This document shows, in pieces, positions 33,037-40,767 of a stretch of DNA of 52,559 nucleotides. The stretch lies in NCBI GenBank assembly GCA_002311665.1, contig DBYX01000017.1, forward strand, positions 26,820 through 79,378. The letters run 5' to 3'. Made by a program: the position numbers and the translations under genes. Under the pieces are notes generated by a model. It saw only the letters and a list, made by a program, of their open reading frames with translations, was not told the origin of the DNA and made no database searches. Within the stretch, counting starts at the first letter, position 1. Each line of letters begins with the position of its first letter. The DNA comes from Lachnoclostridium sp. UBA1175. Lineage in GTDB: Bacteria > Bacillota > Clostridia > Lachnospirales > Lachnospiraceae.

Positions 33037-34494
33037 ATGGCAAAGTACGACCCCAAATCTCTTGTCGCGGAGGAGTTCATCAACGATGAAGAAATCCGCG
33101 AAACTCTGAAGTATGCGGAGGAGCACAAGCACGACCTTCCTTTGATCGAAAGCATCCTGGAGAAGGCGAGACCGCAGAAGACGGCCAAGGGCTGCACCTG
33201 CGCGGGCCTCACGCACCGCGAGGCATCGGTGCTTCTCGCGTGCGATCTCCCCGAGGTCACCGAGCGGATCTACAAGATCGCCGAGGAGATCAAACTCGCA
33301 TTTTACGGAAACCGCATCGTGATCTTCGCACCGCTGTATCTCTCGAACTACTGTGTCAACAGTTGCGTCTACTGCCCTTACCACATCAAGAACAAGCACA
33401 TACCGCGCAAGAAGCTGACGCAGGAGGAAGTGCGCGCCGAAGTGATCGCACTGCAGGATCTCGGGCACAAGCGTCTCGCGATCGAGTCCGGCGAGGACCC
33501 GGTGAACAACCCAATCGAGTACATCCTCGAGTGCATCAAGACGATCTATAGCGTGCACCACAAGAACGGCGACATCCGCCGCGTGAACGTCAACATCGCG
33601 GCGACGACCGTGGAAAATTACCGCAAACTCAAGGAGGCCGGCATCGGCACCTACATCCTGTTCCAGGAGACGTACCACAAGGAGAGCTACGAGAGGCTTC
33701 ATCCGGCGGGACCGAAGCACAACTACGCGTATCACACCGAGGCGATGGACCGCGCGATGGAGGGCGGCATCGATGATGTCGGTCTGGGCGTACTGTTCGG
33801 GCTCGAGCTGTACAAGTACGAGTTCGCCGGACTGATCATGCACGCGGAACATCTCGAGGCCGTACACGGCGTCGGACCGCACACGATCAGCGTTCCGCGC
33901 GTGAAGCGCGCCGATGACATCGATCCGAATGTGTTCGACAACGGCATCGACGACGAGACATTTGCCAAGATCACGGCCTGCATCCGCCTGGCCGTACCGT
34001 ACACCGGAATGATCATCTCGACCCGCGAGACCGAGCAGGTGCGCTCGAAGCTCCTGAAGCTCGGCGTGTCGCAGGTGAGCGGCGGCTCGAGAACCTCGGT
34101 CGGCGGTTACGCGGGCTACACGCCCGAGGAGCGTCCGCATGACACGGAGCAGTTCGATGTCTCGGACCAGCGCTCTCTCGATGAGGTCGTACGATGGCTG
34201 ATGGAGAGCGGGCATATTCCTTCGTTCTGTACCGCGTGCTACCGCGAGGGACGCACGGGCGACCGCTTTATGAGCCTGTGCAAGACCGGCCAGATCCTCA
34301 ACTGCTGCCATCCGAACGCACTGATGACGCTCGCGGAGTATCTGGTGGACTACGCTTCGCCGGAGACCGCCGAGGTCGGATTCCGCATGATCGAAGCGGA
34401 GCTTTCGAAGATCCCGAACGAGAAGGTGCGCGGCATAGCGGCACAGAACATCGAGGACATTAAGAACTCGAACCGGAGAGATTTCCGGTTCTGA
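33037..34494 (+). CDS. hydG: [FeFe]-hydrogenase maturase HydG (radical SAM tyrosine lyase)
   Basis: A 485-residue enzyme that cleaves tyrosine to give the CO and CN- ligands of the H-cluster. The SAM-cluster motif is CVNSCVYC (Cys106, Cys110, Cys113). The C-terminal auxiliary-cluster motif begins CTACYREGRTGDRFM (Cys398, Cys401) and ends in LNCC. Other family blocks are IVIFAPLYLSNYC, LAIESGEDPVNNPIEYILE and SGGSRTSVGGYAGY. ATG 33037 has AAAGGA about 11 bp upstream. It lies between hydE and hydF in the same direction. Confidence 0.98.
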   Translation: MAKYDPKSLVAEEFINDEEIRETLKYAEEHKHDLPLIESILEKARPQKTAKGCTCAGLTHREASVLLACDLPEVTERIYKIAEEIKLAFYGNRIVIFAPLYLSNYCVNSCVYCPYHIKNKHIPRKKLTQEEVRAEVIALQDLGHKRLAIESGEDPVNNPIEYILECIKTIYSVHHKNGDIRRVNVNIAATTVENYRKLKEAGIGTYILFQETYHKESYERLHPAGPKHNYAYHTEAMDRAMEGGIDDVGLGVLFGLELYKYEFAGLIMHAEHLEAVHGVGPHTISVPRVKRADDIDPNVFDNGIDDETFAKITACIRLAVPYTGMIISTRETEQVRSKLLKLGVSQVSGGSRTSVGGYAGYTPEERPHDTEQFDVSDQRSLDEVVRWLMESGHIPSFCTACYREGRTGDRFMSLCKTGQILNCCHPNALMTLAEYLVDYASPETAEVGFRMIEAELSKIPNEKVRGIAAQNIEDIKNSNRRDFRF

Positions 34495-34552
34495 CGGGAC
34501 ACTGCCGCTGATTAAACCGGCGGGCGAAGGATAACGGATAAGGACAAGAAAC

Positions 34553-34586
34553 GCGAGGAGTTTCCGCGGCAATGGAGACTCCTCGC
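34553..34586 (+). other. Hairpin in the hydG-hydF gap
   Basis: GCGAGGAGT and ACTCCTCGC form a perfect 9-bp stem around a 16-nt loop without a U-tract, 26 bp before the hydF start. It may tune hydF expression or protect the mRNA. Confidence 0.5.
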
Positions 34587-34611
34587 TTCACACATATCGG
34601 AGGGATCGAAT

Positions 34612-35895
34612 ATGAGTTTACAGGAAACGGTGTCCGCGGAGCGCGTCCACATCGCGTGGTTCGGACTTCGCAACGCCGGCAAATCCTCGCTCGTCAACGC
34701 GGTGACGGGCCAGGATGTAAGCATTGTTTCGGAGGTTCGCGGGACGACCACAGACCCCGTTCGCAAGGCGATGGAACTGCTGCCTCTGGGGCCGGTCGTC
34801 ATCATCGACACGCCCGGTCTTGACGACGAGGGGGAACTCGGACGGCTGCGTGTGGAGCGCACGAACCGGATCCTGGCGCAGACCGACATCGCCGTTCTGG
34901 CCGTGGATACCTCCGTCGGACTGACGGAACTTGACCGCGAGATCCTCGCGGAGATCGCATCGCGGAACATTCCGTTCGCCGTGGCTTACACGAAGGCCGA
35001 CCTGTCGGGTGCGGAGGAGCGCGGGAGACGGGCCGCGGAGGCGGAGGCATTTGCTGCCGCGGGTGCGGCGCAGCAGACGGACAATGCAGAGAGCGAGATC
35101 AGGCGGACTCCGTACATATTCACCAGTGCGGTGACCGGCGAGGGAATTCATGAACTGAAGGAACTGCTCGGCTCGTTCGCACCCCGGGTGGCGAAGGAGA
35201 AGCGCATTCTGACGGATCTTGTCGCGCCGGGAAGCACGGTCATTTTGGTGACGCCGATCGATTCGTCGGCGCCGAAGGGAAGGCTGATCCTTCCGCAGCA
35301 GCTGACATTGCGGGAGCTTCTCGACGCGCACTGCACCGCGATCGTGTGCCAGCCGGAGGAACTGGCGGACACGCTCGCGTCACTGCGCACGCCGCCGGCG
35401 CTGGTCGTGACCGATTCACAGGCATTTGCCAAGGTGAACGCGGTGGTGCCCGCGGACGTGAAACTGACATCATTTTCCATATTGTTTGCGAGATACAAGG
35501 GCAACTTAAAGACTCTGGTGGACGGGGCGATGGCGATCGACCGGCTCGACGAGGGCGACAGGGTGTTGATCTCGGAGGGCTGCACGCATCATCGGCAGTG
35601 TGAGGACATCGGCACGGTCAAACTGCCGGCCTGGATCGAGAGGCACGTGGGCTTCCGGCTGCAGTTCGAGTTCACGTCGGGCGGGGATTTTCCGAGTGAT
35701 CTGAGCGGATACCGGATGGTCATCCACTGCGGCGGGTGCATGCTTCCCGAGAGGGAAATGCAGCGGCGGCTCGACGTCGCGTCCGCGGCGGGGGTGCCGA
35801 TCGTCAACTACGGGATCGCCATCGCGCATATGAACGGGATACTGGCTCGGAGCCTGTCGGTGTTCAGCGAGAACGCGGACGGTGCGGAAGCATAG
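34612..35895 (+). CDS. hydF: [FeFe]-hydrogenase maturation GTPase/scaffold HydF
   Basis: A 427-residue protein that assembles the 2Fe precursor and delivers it to the hydrogenase. The GTPase domain has the P-loop GLRNAGKSS (residues 18-26), DTPGLDD and YTKAD. After dimerisation and cluster domains, the 4Fe ligands appear as CTHH (Cys324, His326) and HCGGC (His372, Cys373, Cys376), the classical CxHx(n)HCxxC arrangement. CGGAGGGA precedes ATG 34612. No hydrogenase structural gene is visible in the window. Confidence 0.97.
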   Translation: MSLQETVSAERVHIAWFGLRNAGKSSLVNAVTGQDVSIVSEVRGTTTDPVRKAMELLPLGPVVIIDTPGLDDEGELGRLRVERTNRILAQTDIAVLAVDTSVGLTELDREILAEIASRNIPFAVAYTKADLSGAEERGRRAAEAEAFAAAGAAQQTDNAESEIRRTPYIFTSAVTGEGIHELKELLGSFAPRVAKEKRILTDLVAPGSTVILVTPIDSSAPKGRLILPQQLTLRELLDAHCTAIVCQPEELADTLASLRTPPALVVTDSQAFAKVNAVVPADVKLTSFSILFARYKGNLKTLVDGAMAIDRLDEGDRVLISEGCTHHRQCEDIGTVKLPAWIERHVGFRLQFEFTSGGDFPSDLSGYRMVIHCGGCMLPEREMQRRLDVASAAGVPIVNYGIAIAHMNGILARSLSVFSENADGAEA

Positions 35896-35990
35896 GGAGC
35901 AGACCTGGCGGAGCCACGGGGAATGCAGACCGGACGGAGACCGGGAGTGCAGCAGATCGGCGGTGAACCGAGGAGAAAGGAGAAGGAACG

Positions 35991-36872
35991 ATGGGACTTT
36001 GGGAGAAGATTTTCGGAGGAAAGAAGCCGGGCGACAAAGAGTCCGGCGGAAAGCCGGAGAGCGGAGCGGAGGGTGCACCGGAGAAGAGTGCGTCGAAGAG
36101 CGATGGCGCAGTGCAGAGCGAATATTCCGGTGTGACGCTTCGGAAGTACGAGTACCACTACGGCGGCAACATGAACGGAAACTCGCACCGGGAGACGGTC
36201 GAGCCCGTGGACGACGCGTACGCGCGCGTCTCGATCAGCCACGCGGAGTGGTATGCGCAGGACCCGAAGGTGGAGGAGTACCTCGTCGACATCGGCATTC
36301 TCGGTGCGCTCGGGGAAGTGTTCTGCCGGTACGGTATGGAGAAGTGGCACAGGAAGGAGTTCACGGACGAGTTCGTGTGTGACGGTGAGACGTACGGGTA
36401 CGATTTCGAGTTCGACGGCAAGCCGGAGGTATGGTTCTCCTCGATGGTTTTCCCGCGCGAATACGGCGACAAGCTTCACGAGCTTCGCGAGGTGTTCAGG
36501 CGGTATGTCGCGGAGGGCAGGCGTCTTCCGGGACTTGTGCTGCCGCCGTGTGAGGTTGAGGACGAGTTTTGCCGAAAGGACCCCGAGAAGGGCAAGATCA
36601 CGCTCTCGGTGTACGAGTACAGCCGCGGCAATCTCAACTACCGCCTCGGCAACGGAACCGACGAGACAATTGAGTGGGCGGCGGATGCCGCGTTGTACCG
36701 GATCGGGGAGAGCGAACCGATCGCGGAGTCCTCGGGCAAATACCCGAACCACGCGGGTGCGCATCGGTTTGATGAGTGTATCCTCGAGGTGCCGGGACAG
36801 CTTGCGGAAGGAAAATACCGGCTCGAGGCGGGCGGGTACAGCTGCGAGTTTGAAATTTCCTCCGATTTTTAA
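35991..36872 (+). CDS. Unknown protein with C-terminal Ig-like domain
   Basis: A 293-residue protein without signal peptide or membrane helix. A Lys/Gly/Ser-rich N-terminal region (1-45) is followed by a central domain (about 50-195; VEEYLVDIGILGALGEVFCRYGMEKWHRKEF, VWFSSMVFPREYGDKLHELR). A C-terminal beta-sandwich (about 200-293; ITLSVYEYSRGNLNYRLGNG and later LAEGKYRLEAGGYSCEFEI) is of the bacterial Ig-like type. A strong ribosome-binding site (AAGGAG) precedes ATG 35991. It is probably cytoplasmic; the function is unknown. It is in line with hydF, 95 bp downstream, but no functional link can be argued. Confidence 0.78.
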   Translation: MGLWEKIFGGKKPGDKESGGKPESGAEGAPEKSASKSDGAVQSEYSGVTLRKYEYHYGGNMNGNSHRETVEPVDDAYARVSISHAEWYAQDPKVEEYLVDIGILGALGEVFCRYGMEKWHRKEFTDEFVCDGETYGYDFEFDGKPEVWFSSMVFPREYGDKLHELREVFRRYVAEGRRLPGLVLPPCEVEDEFCRKDPEKGKITLSVYEYSRGNLNYRLGNGTDETIEWAADAALYRIGESEPIAESSGKYPNHAGAHRFDECILEVPGQLAEGKYRLEAGGYSCEFEISSDF

Positions 36873-36874
36873 AG

Positions 36875-37282
36875 TTGGCCGGCAACCAGATCCCGATTTT
36901 GATGCTGACGGCCAAGTCCGAGGTGGAGGATAAGCTGTACGAGACGGTGACTCTTCGCGCGAAGAGCATCGAGGGCCTGATCAACGGCACGATCCCTTCC
37001 ACCGACAGCGCACAGAGCAAGGGTTCCTCGACGTTCGTCGACGCGTCCGGCATCGATGTCAAGGCGATGGGACAGTTCAATATGGGTGGCTTCTCCGGGG
37101 AAAATTCGGTCAAAGCCGGCAAGAGGACACGGAGCTCGTCTCTTCCGCAGAAGAAGACTCGGGGCTCGTTGACAGCCGAAACGAAAGCCGATACAAAAAT
37201 AAGCGGGAAAGAATACCTATTGCGGGCGGCATTGTATTCCTACGATGCCGGCCTGTTTTTTCTCGGGAGAAATTTTTTTTGA
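36875..37282 (+). pseudogene. Chimeric remnant beginning with a response-regulator fragment
   Basis: Right after the preceding stop codon, an open frame starts AGNQIPILMLTAKSEVEDKL, the strand-4 region of an OmpR-type receiver domain. It then changes to an unrelated sequence (YETVTLRAKSIEGLINGT, FVDASGIDVKAMGQFNMGG) and a basic degenerate tail. There is no ribosome-binding site and no plausible start codon. I read it as pieces of two genes joined by deletion. Confidence 0.6.
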
Positions 37283-37375
37283 ACTTTTTAAAAAAACATG
37301 CAATCTCCCCGTATCATTTTCCGTCTGTACGGGTGAAGCTTCAAAGTTACTGTTGCAAAAAGGTGGTGCGCTTTC

Positions 37376-37936
37376 ATGGATGATGCCGAAATACTCAAAA
37401 TGTTTCTGGAGCGGTCGGAAGACGCGATCAGGGAGGCGGAGAAGAAGTATGCCGGATACTGCCGGTCGGTTTCCTACGGCATTCTCGGCAGCCGCGAGGA
37501 CGCGGAGGAGTGCGTGAACGACACGCTGTTGCGTACGTGGAACTCCATCCCGCCGAATCGTCCGGACAATCTTCGTGTCTATATGGGAAGGATCACGCGA
37601 AACATTTCCATTGACCGGTATCGGAGCGCTGCGAGCAAGAAGAGGGGAGAAGGAGCGGCGGAAGCCTCATTTTCCGAACTGGAAGATCTGCTGCCGACGT
37701 TCGACACTTCTGAGGATGATCTGAATGAGGAGGAGCTCCTGCGGAGCATCAACGGGTTTCTTAGGGAACAGAAGGAACTGTACCGCAAGGTGTTCGTGCA
37801 GAAGGTATGGTACCTTCTGCCGGTGCGCAGGATCGCTGAACTTCACGATATCAGCGAAAGCAAGACGCTGTCCATCCTCTATCGTATGCGGCGGAAACTG
37901 GAAGCGAAGCTGAGAAAGGAAGGATTTCCCTTATGA
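37376..37936 (+). CDS. ECF-type RNA polymerase sigma factor (pair 3)
   Basis: A 186-residue sigma factor paralogous to the one at 3788. Region 2 includes YGILGSREDAEECVNDTLLRTW, and region 4 ends with VRRIAELHDISESKTLSILY and a basic helix. AAGGTGG precedes ATG 37376. The stop codon overlaps the start of the membrane partner (ATGA), so the two are translationally coupled. No convincing promoter was found in the AT-rich stretch upstream (37255-37375). Confidence 0.92.
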   Translation: MDDAEILKMFLERSEDAIREAEKKYAGYCRSVSYGILGSREDAEECVNDTLLRTWNSIPPNRPDNLRVYMGRITRNISIDRYRSAASKKRGEGAAEASFSELEDLLPTFDTSEDDLNEEELLRSINGFLREQKELYRKVFVQKVWYLLPVRRIAELHDISESKTLSILYRMRRKLEAKLRKEGFPL

Positions 37937-39546
37937 AAACGGATGAGAAAGATGTGATACAGATACTCTCCGGGATTGACGACAAGTTGATCGAGGAAGC
38001 GAATCCGTACGGCGCGGGGGCGGCCGGCGCGGATCAGGTGAACAAAGCAGCTTATGTGGGTGGTTCGAAAGCAGCGGGCAAAGCGTCCCGCGGAAAATGG
38101 CTCCGCCCCGCGATGGGGATCGCGGCGGCAGCGGCAGTGCTGGTGATCGGTTTTGCACTGATCAAACTCGGTGTGCCCGCGATGAAACCGGGTAGCGGTG
38201 ACAGACCCGGCGCATCGACACCTACGCCGAAGGTCGAAGTGACGGCGACGCCCACGGTCGGGACGGAACCTACTGCGGTTCCCACGGCGGATCCGACGGA
38301 GGCCGTGACACCGACACCGACGGAGGCGGCGGTTACATCGACGCCTACCCCGACGGAAGCGGCAACGCCTACGCCGACGGAAGCGGCAACGCCTACGCCG
38401 ACGGAGGCAGCGAAGACACCTACGCCGAAGCCGACGAAGCCGGCATCGACGCCTACCCCTACCCCGACACCGGCGGAACCGGCATATACGCCGACGCCCA
38501 CACCGACGCCGAGAATTCCGGAATCGACGCCTACGCCGAAGATACCGGAGTCGACACCGACACCCGGGTTTCCGGTATTCACACCTACCCCGACGATGGG
38601 GCAGCGGCCTACCCCTACCCCGGATCCCGACGCTGGAGAGCCGCTTCCGTATGCGGCCTGGAACTCCCTGACCACAGGTGAGCACTGGATCCGCATGTCG
38701 GATATCAGGAAAAGCGACTTCTACAAGTATCTGTCGCCCGATCTGCTCTCTGAGTACAGTTTCAACTCCGCAACGAGAAGGGATACGGAGTATGACAAGT
38801 ACGAGGCTGTGTGGTTCATCAAGAAGGACGAGGACGACTACAAGAACTTTATCGGCATCATCGTGCGGAAGAAGGAAGACACGGAGAACTACGAGGAGCG
38901 TCTGGTCAGCGCGGCGGATGTCGAAGTGTACGATGTGGACGGCCGCGAGGATCCGTTCACTGTGGTGGGTGACGAGTTTTACAACGCAACGAACTCACCG
39001 ATCTTCCAACCGGAAGAGTTTACGGACGAGGTACTGGCGCGCCGTGTCGTACACTACGACGAGGACGGTGAGCAGTACGAGCAGCTCTGGTTTGCCGTCG
39101 ATATGGGAGACGATTACGTGTTCCATTATGTGTTCCGCGGCAGGTACGAAAATGTGAGCGCGAAGCTTTTTGTATCCGACGGGGTTCTCGACGAGCAGAC
39201 CGTGCGCGAGATCGACGATCGTCAGTACCAGAAGGTTCCGGCTTCGGAAAATCCTTCGGAAAAAACGGAAGAGACGGTGACATCGGCACCGACATACACG
39301 CTGCCGAACCTGAGAGGCATCTACTATGCGGACGCGGTCAGCATGCTCAAGGAGGAGTTGGAGAAGGCGGGAATCACCAATGTTACGGTGTATTACTGCT
39401 GGGATCCGAGCAACTATGATCCCGAGATGAATGCGAAGATCACGGGCTCATACCCGGTTCCGGGAACCGTCATCACCAATGACGGGGAGTATACGTACAT
39501 TGAGCTTTTTGCTGCCGAAGCCGCTCCGGAGTGGGCCACACGGTGA
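37933..39546 (+). CDS. Membrane-anchored putative anti-sigma factor with PASTA-like C-terminus (pair 3)
   Basis: A 537-residue single-pass protein. The cytoplasmic N-terminus (1-56) precedes the membrane helix (MGIAAAAAVLVIGFALIKLG, about 57-76). A very long Thr-Pro-rich linker (about 85-235; TPTPTEAA, TPTPTPAEP) follows, then an extracellular domain (about 240-440). The last 75 residues (LPNLRGIYYADAVSMLKEEL, then GSYPVPGTVITNDG) look like a PASTA domain. PASTA modules bind peptidoglycan or muropeptides in other proteins, so a cell-wall signal is plausible. The anti-sigma role is inferred from the coupled sigma gene. Confidence 0.8.
   Translation: MKTDEKDVIQILSGIDDKLIEEANPYGAGAAGADQVNKAAYVGGSKAAGKASRGKWLRPAMGIAAAAAVLVIGFALIKLGVPAMKPGSGDRPGASTPTPKVEVTATPTVGTEPTAVPTADPTEAVTPTPTEAAVTSTPTPTEAATPTPTEAATPTPTEAAKTPTPKPTKPASTPTPTPTPAEPAYTPTPTPTPRIPESTPTPKIPESTPTPGFPVFTPTPTMGQRPTPTPDPDAGEPLPYAAWNSLTTGEHWIRMSDIRKSDFYKYLSPDLLSEYSFNSATRRDTEYDKYEAVWFIKKDEDDYKNFIGIIVRKKEDTENYEERLVSAADVEVYDVDGREDPFTVVGDEFYNATNSPIFQPEEFTDEVLARRVVHYDEDGEQYEQLWFAVDMGDDYVFHYVFRGRYENVSAKLFVSDGVLDEQTVREIDDRQYQKVPASENPSEKTEETVTSAPTYTLPNLRGIYYADAVSMLKEELEKAGITNVTVYYCWDPSNYDPEMNAKITGSYPVPGTVITNDGEYTYIELFAAEAAPEWATR
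38341..38412 (+). repeat. Three 24-bp tandem repeats encoding TPTPTEAA
   Basis: Units at 38341-38364, 38365-38388 and 38389-38412 differ at a few bases and lie in the Thr-Pro linker of the anti-sigma-like protein. Confidence 0.85.
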
Positions 39547-39557
39547 TAAATTGAAGA

Positions 39558-39586
39558 TTGACAACCGCATAACCTTGTAGTATAGT
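39558..39586 (+). promoter_or_regulatory. Strong promoter of a free-standing 25-codon gene
   Basis: A consensus TTGACA (39558-39563), exactly 17 bp, and TATAGT (39581-39586). Transcription should start near 39593. Confidence 0.85.
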
Positions 39587-39616
39587 TACCCCAATATTTT
39601 ACGAGGAGTTCTCTCT

Positions 39617-39694
39617 ATGTACGCATTGGTATCCTCCAATTCCAATTCCGGCAATGGGACGGCGAACGGTAACGTTCACGGTCTTGTGTTGTGA
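39617..39694 (+). CDS. Small ORF of 25 codons, Ser/Asn/Gly-rich peptide
   Basis: ATG 39617 follows ACGAGGAGT (GAGGAG, about 9 bp spacing) and encodes 25 residues. The peptide begins MYALVSS, has a hydrophilic SNSNSGNGTANGN core and ends in hydrophobic residues. It lacks a signal peptide, a cysteine or a membrane helix. It lies alone between a strong promoter and a strong terminator, so it is either a real small gene or part of a small RNA of about 180 nt. I know no family for it. The downstream methyltransferase gene lies beyond the terminator. Confidence 0.55.
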   Translation: MYALVSSNSNSGNGTANGNVHGLVL

Positions 39695-39741
39695 TGCGGA
39701 TGAGAGATACGGCGAACATACAGTATTGAACTGAATTGTAC

Positions 39742-39775
39742 AGGCCGCTGGTCCATCCGGATCGGCGGCCTTTTT
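39742..39775 (+). terminator. Rho-independent terminator of the small gene
   Basis: A 13-bp stem with two wobble pairs (39742-39754 with 39759-39771) and a 4-nt loop is followed by five T residues. Confidence 0.88.
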
Positions 39776-39851
39776 GCACCTGCGGCCGCGGTCGGGACAG
39801 CCGGCGAAGTGTATGAAAGGGAAGAACGGACTCAGGGAAAGGAGTGACAGT

Positions 39852-40655
39852 ATGGATGAGAGGTTGAAGATCGTGAAGAGCTTCTATGACGATGTGGAGG
39901 AGGATACGAGGCTCGAGAGGAGCCGCCACGGGCAGCTCGAGTATGCGACGACGATGGAGTACATCCGCCGGTATGCGGGCCCCGGGGCGAAGCTGATCGA
40001 GCTCGGCGCGGGAACCGGGCGCTACTCCCTCGCGCTGGCGAAGGAGGGCAGCGATGTGACCGCGGTGGAACTGGTGGAGAAGAACCTGGAGGTGCTTCAC
40101 CGCCACGCGGAGCAGCTTCCGGAGGGCGCGTGCCTGAAGGCGTTGCAGGGGGATGCGACCGACCTTGCGGCGTTCGCGGACGGCACCTTCGATGTCACGC
40201 TGTCGCTCGGACCGATGTACCATATCTATGAGCCGGCGGACGTGCGCCGGGCGATCCGGGAGGCGATCCGCGTGACGAAGGAGGGCGGCGTCATCATTGT
40301 CGCGTTCCTCTCGGTGTACGCGATCCTGTTCGACAACTATCTGAAGGAGACACTGCACGAGGGGATGGAGGAGAACTTCGACGCGGCGTACCGCACGAGG
40401 CACTACGCGGAGCAGCTGTTCACGGGCTACGATATCGTCGAGTTCGAGGATCTGTTCCGGGCAGAGCCGGTGGAGCATCTGGCCACGGCAGCGGCGGACA
40501 CGGTGATGGAACTCGCCGAGGAACGGACCGATTTTTCGATGACCGACGAACAGTTCGGGGAGTTCCTGCAGTACCACCTCGCGACGTGCGAGAAGCGCGA
40601 ACTGCTGGGGGCCTCGAGCCATCTGTTGTATATCTGCAAAAAAGTCGGAAAATAA
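39852..40655 (+). CDS. Class I SAM-dependent methyltransferase
   Basis: A 267-residue protein of the methyltransferase_11/25 type. Motif I is LIELGAGTGRYSLALA, the acidic residue of motif II is in VTAVELVEKN, and motif IV DVTLSLGPMYHIYE follows. The C-terminal half is a cap that usually sets the substrate, which is unknown. ATG 39852 has AAAGGAG about 7 bp upstream. Its stop codon lies within a hairpin (40647-40668). Confidence 0.92.
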   Translation: MDERLKIVKSFYDDVEEDTRLERSRHGQLEYATTMEYIRRYAGPGAKLIELGAGTGRYSLALAKEGSDVTAVELVEKNLEVLHRHAEQLPEGACLKALQGDATDLAAFADGTFDVTLSLGPMYHIYEPADVRRAIREAIRVTKEGGVIIVAFLSVYAILFDNYLKETLHEGMEENFDAAYRTRHYAEQLFTGYDIVEFEDLFRAEPVEHLATAAADTVMELAEERTDFSMTDEQFGEFLQYHLATCEKRELLGASSHLLYICKKVGK

Positions 40656-40668
40656 TTTCATTTTCCGC
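40647..40668 (+). terminator. Hairpin overlapping the methyltransferase stop codon
   Basis: CGGAAAAT and ATTTTCCG pair around a 6-nt loop, with the TAA at the top of the left arm. It may be a weak terminator. It contains one copy of the recurrent CATTTTCC octamer. Confidence 0.5.
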
Positions 40669-40669
40669 T

Positions 40670-40700
40670 TGACTCTCACACCGTGTGAGGGTTTACACTG
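40670..40700 (+). promoter_or_regulatory. MerR-type promoter with operator palindrome in a 19-bp spacer
   Basis: TTGACT (40670-40675) and TACACT (40695-40700) are separated by 19 bp. The spacer begins with the perfect palindrome CTCACACCGTGTGAG (40676-40690). A long spacer with a central palindrome is the hallmark of promoters that MerR proteins activate by DNA distortion. The MerR gene starts 67 bp downstream. Confidence 0.85.
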
Positions 40701-40767
40701 ACATCGAGCTCAAGAAAATGATGCCGCGGACCACAGGAAAGCGGCATACCCATGGGAGGCGACAAGC

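Noticed and set aside
32644..34572. A 642-codon minus-strand frame opposite hydG
   Set aside because: hydG on the plus strand is complete with all cluster motifs, so this is a shadow frame.
37255..37375. ECF-type promoter before sigma pair 3
   Set aside because: TGAAC and CGTATC boxes are present but 23 or more bp apart, too far for an ECF promoter. The pair-2 motif is absent.
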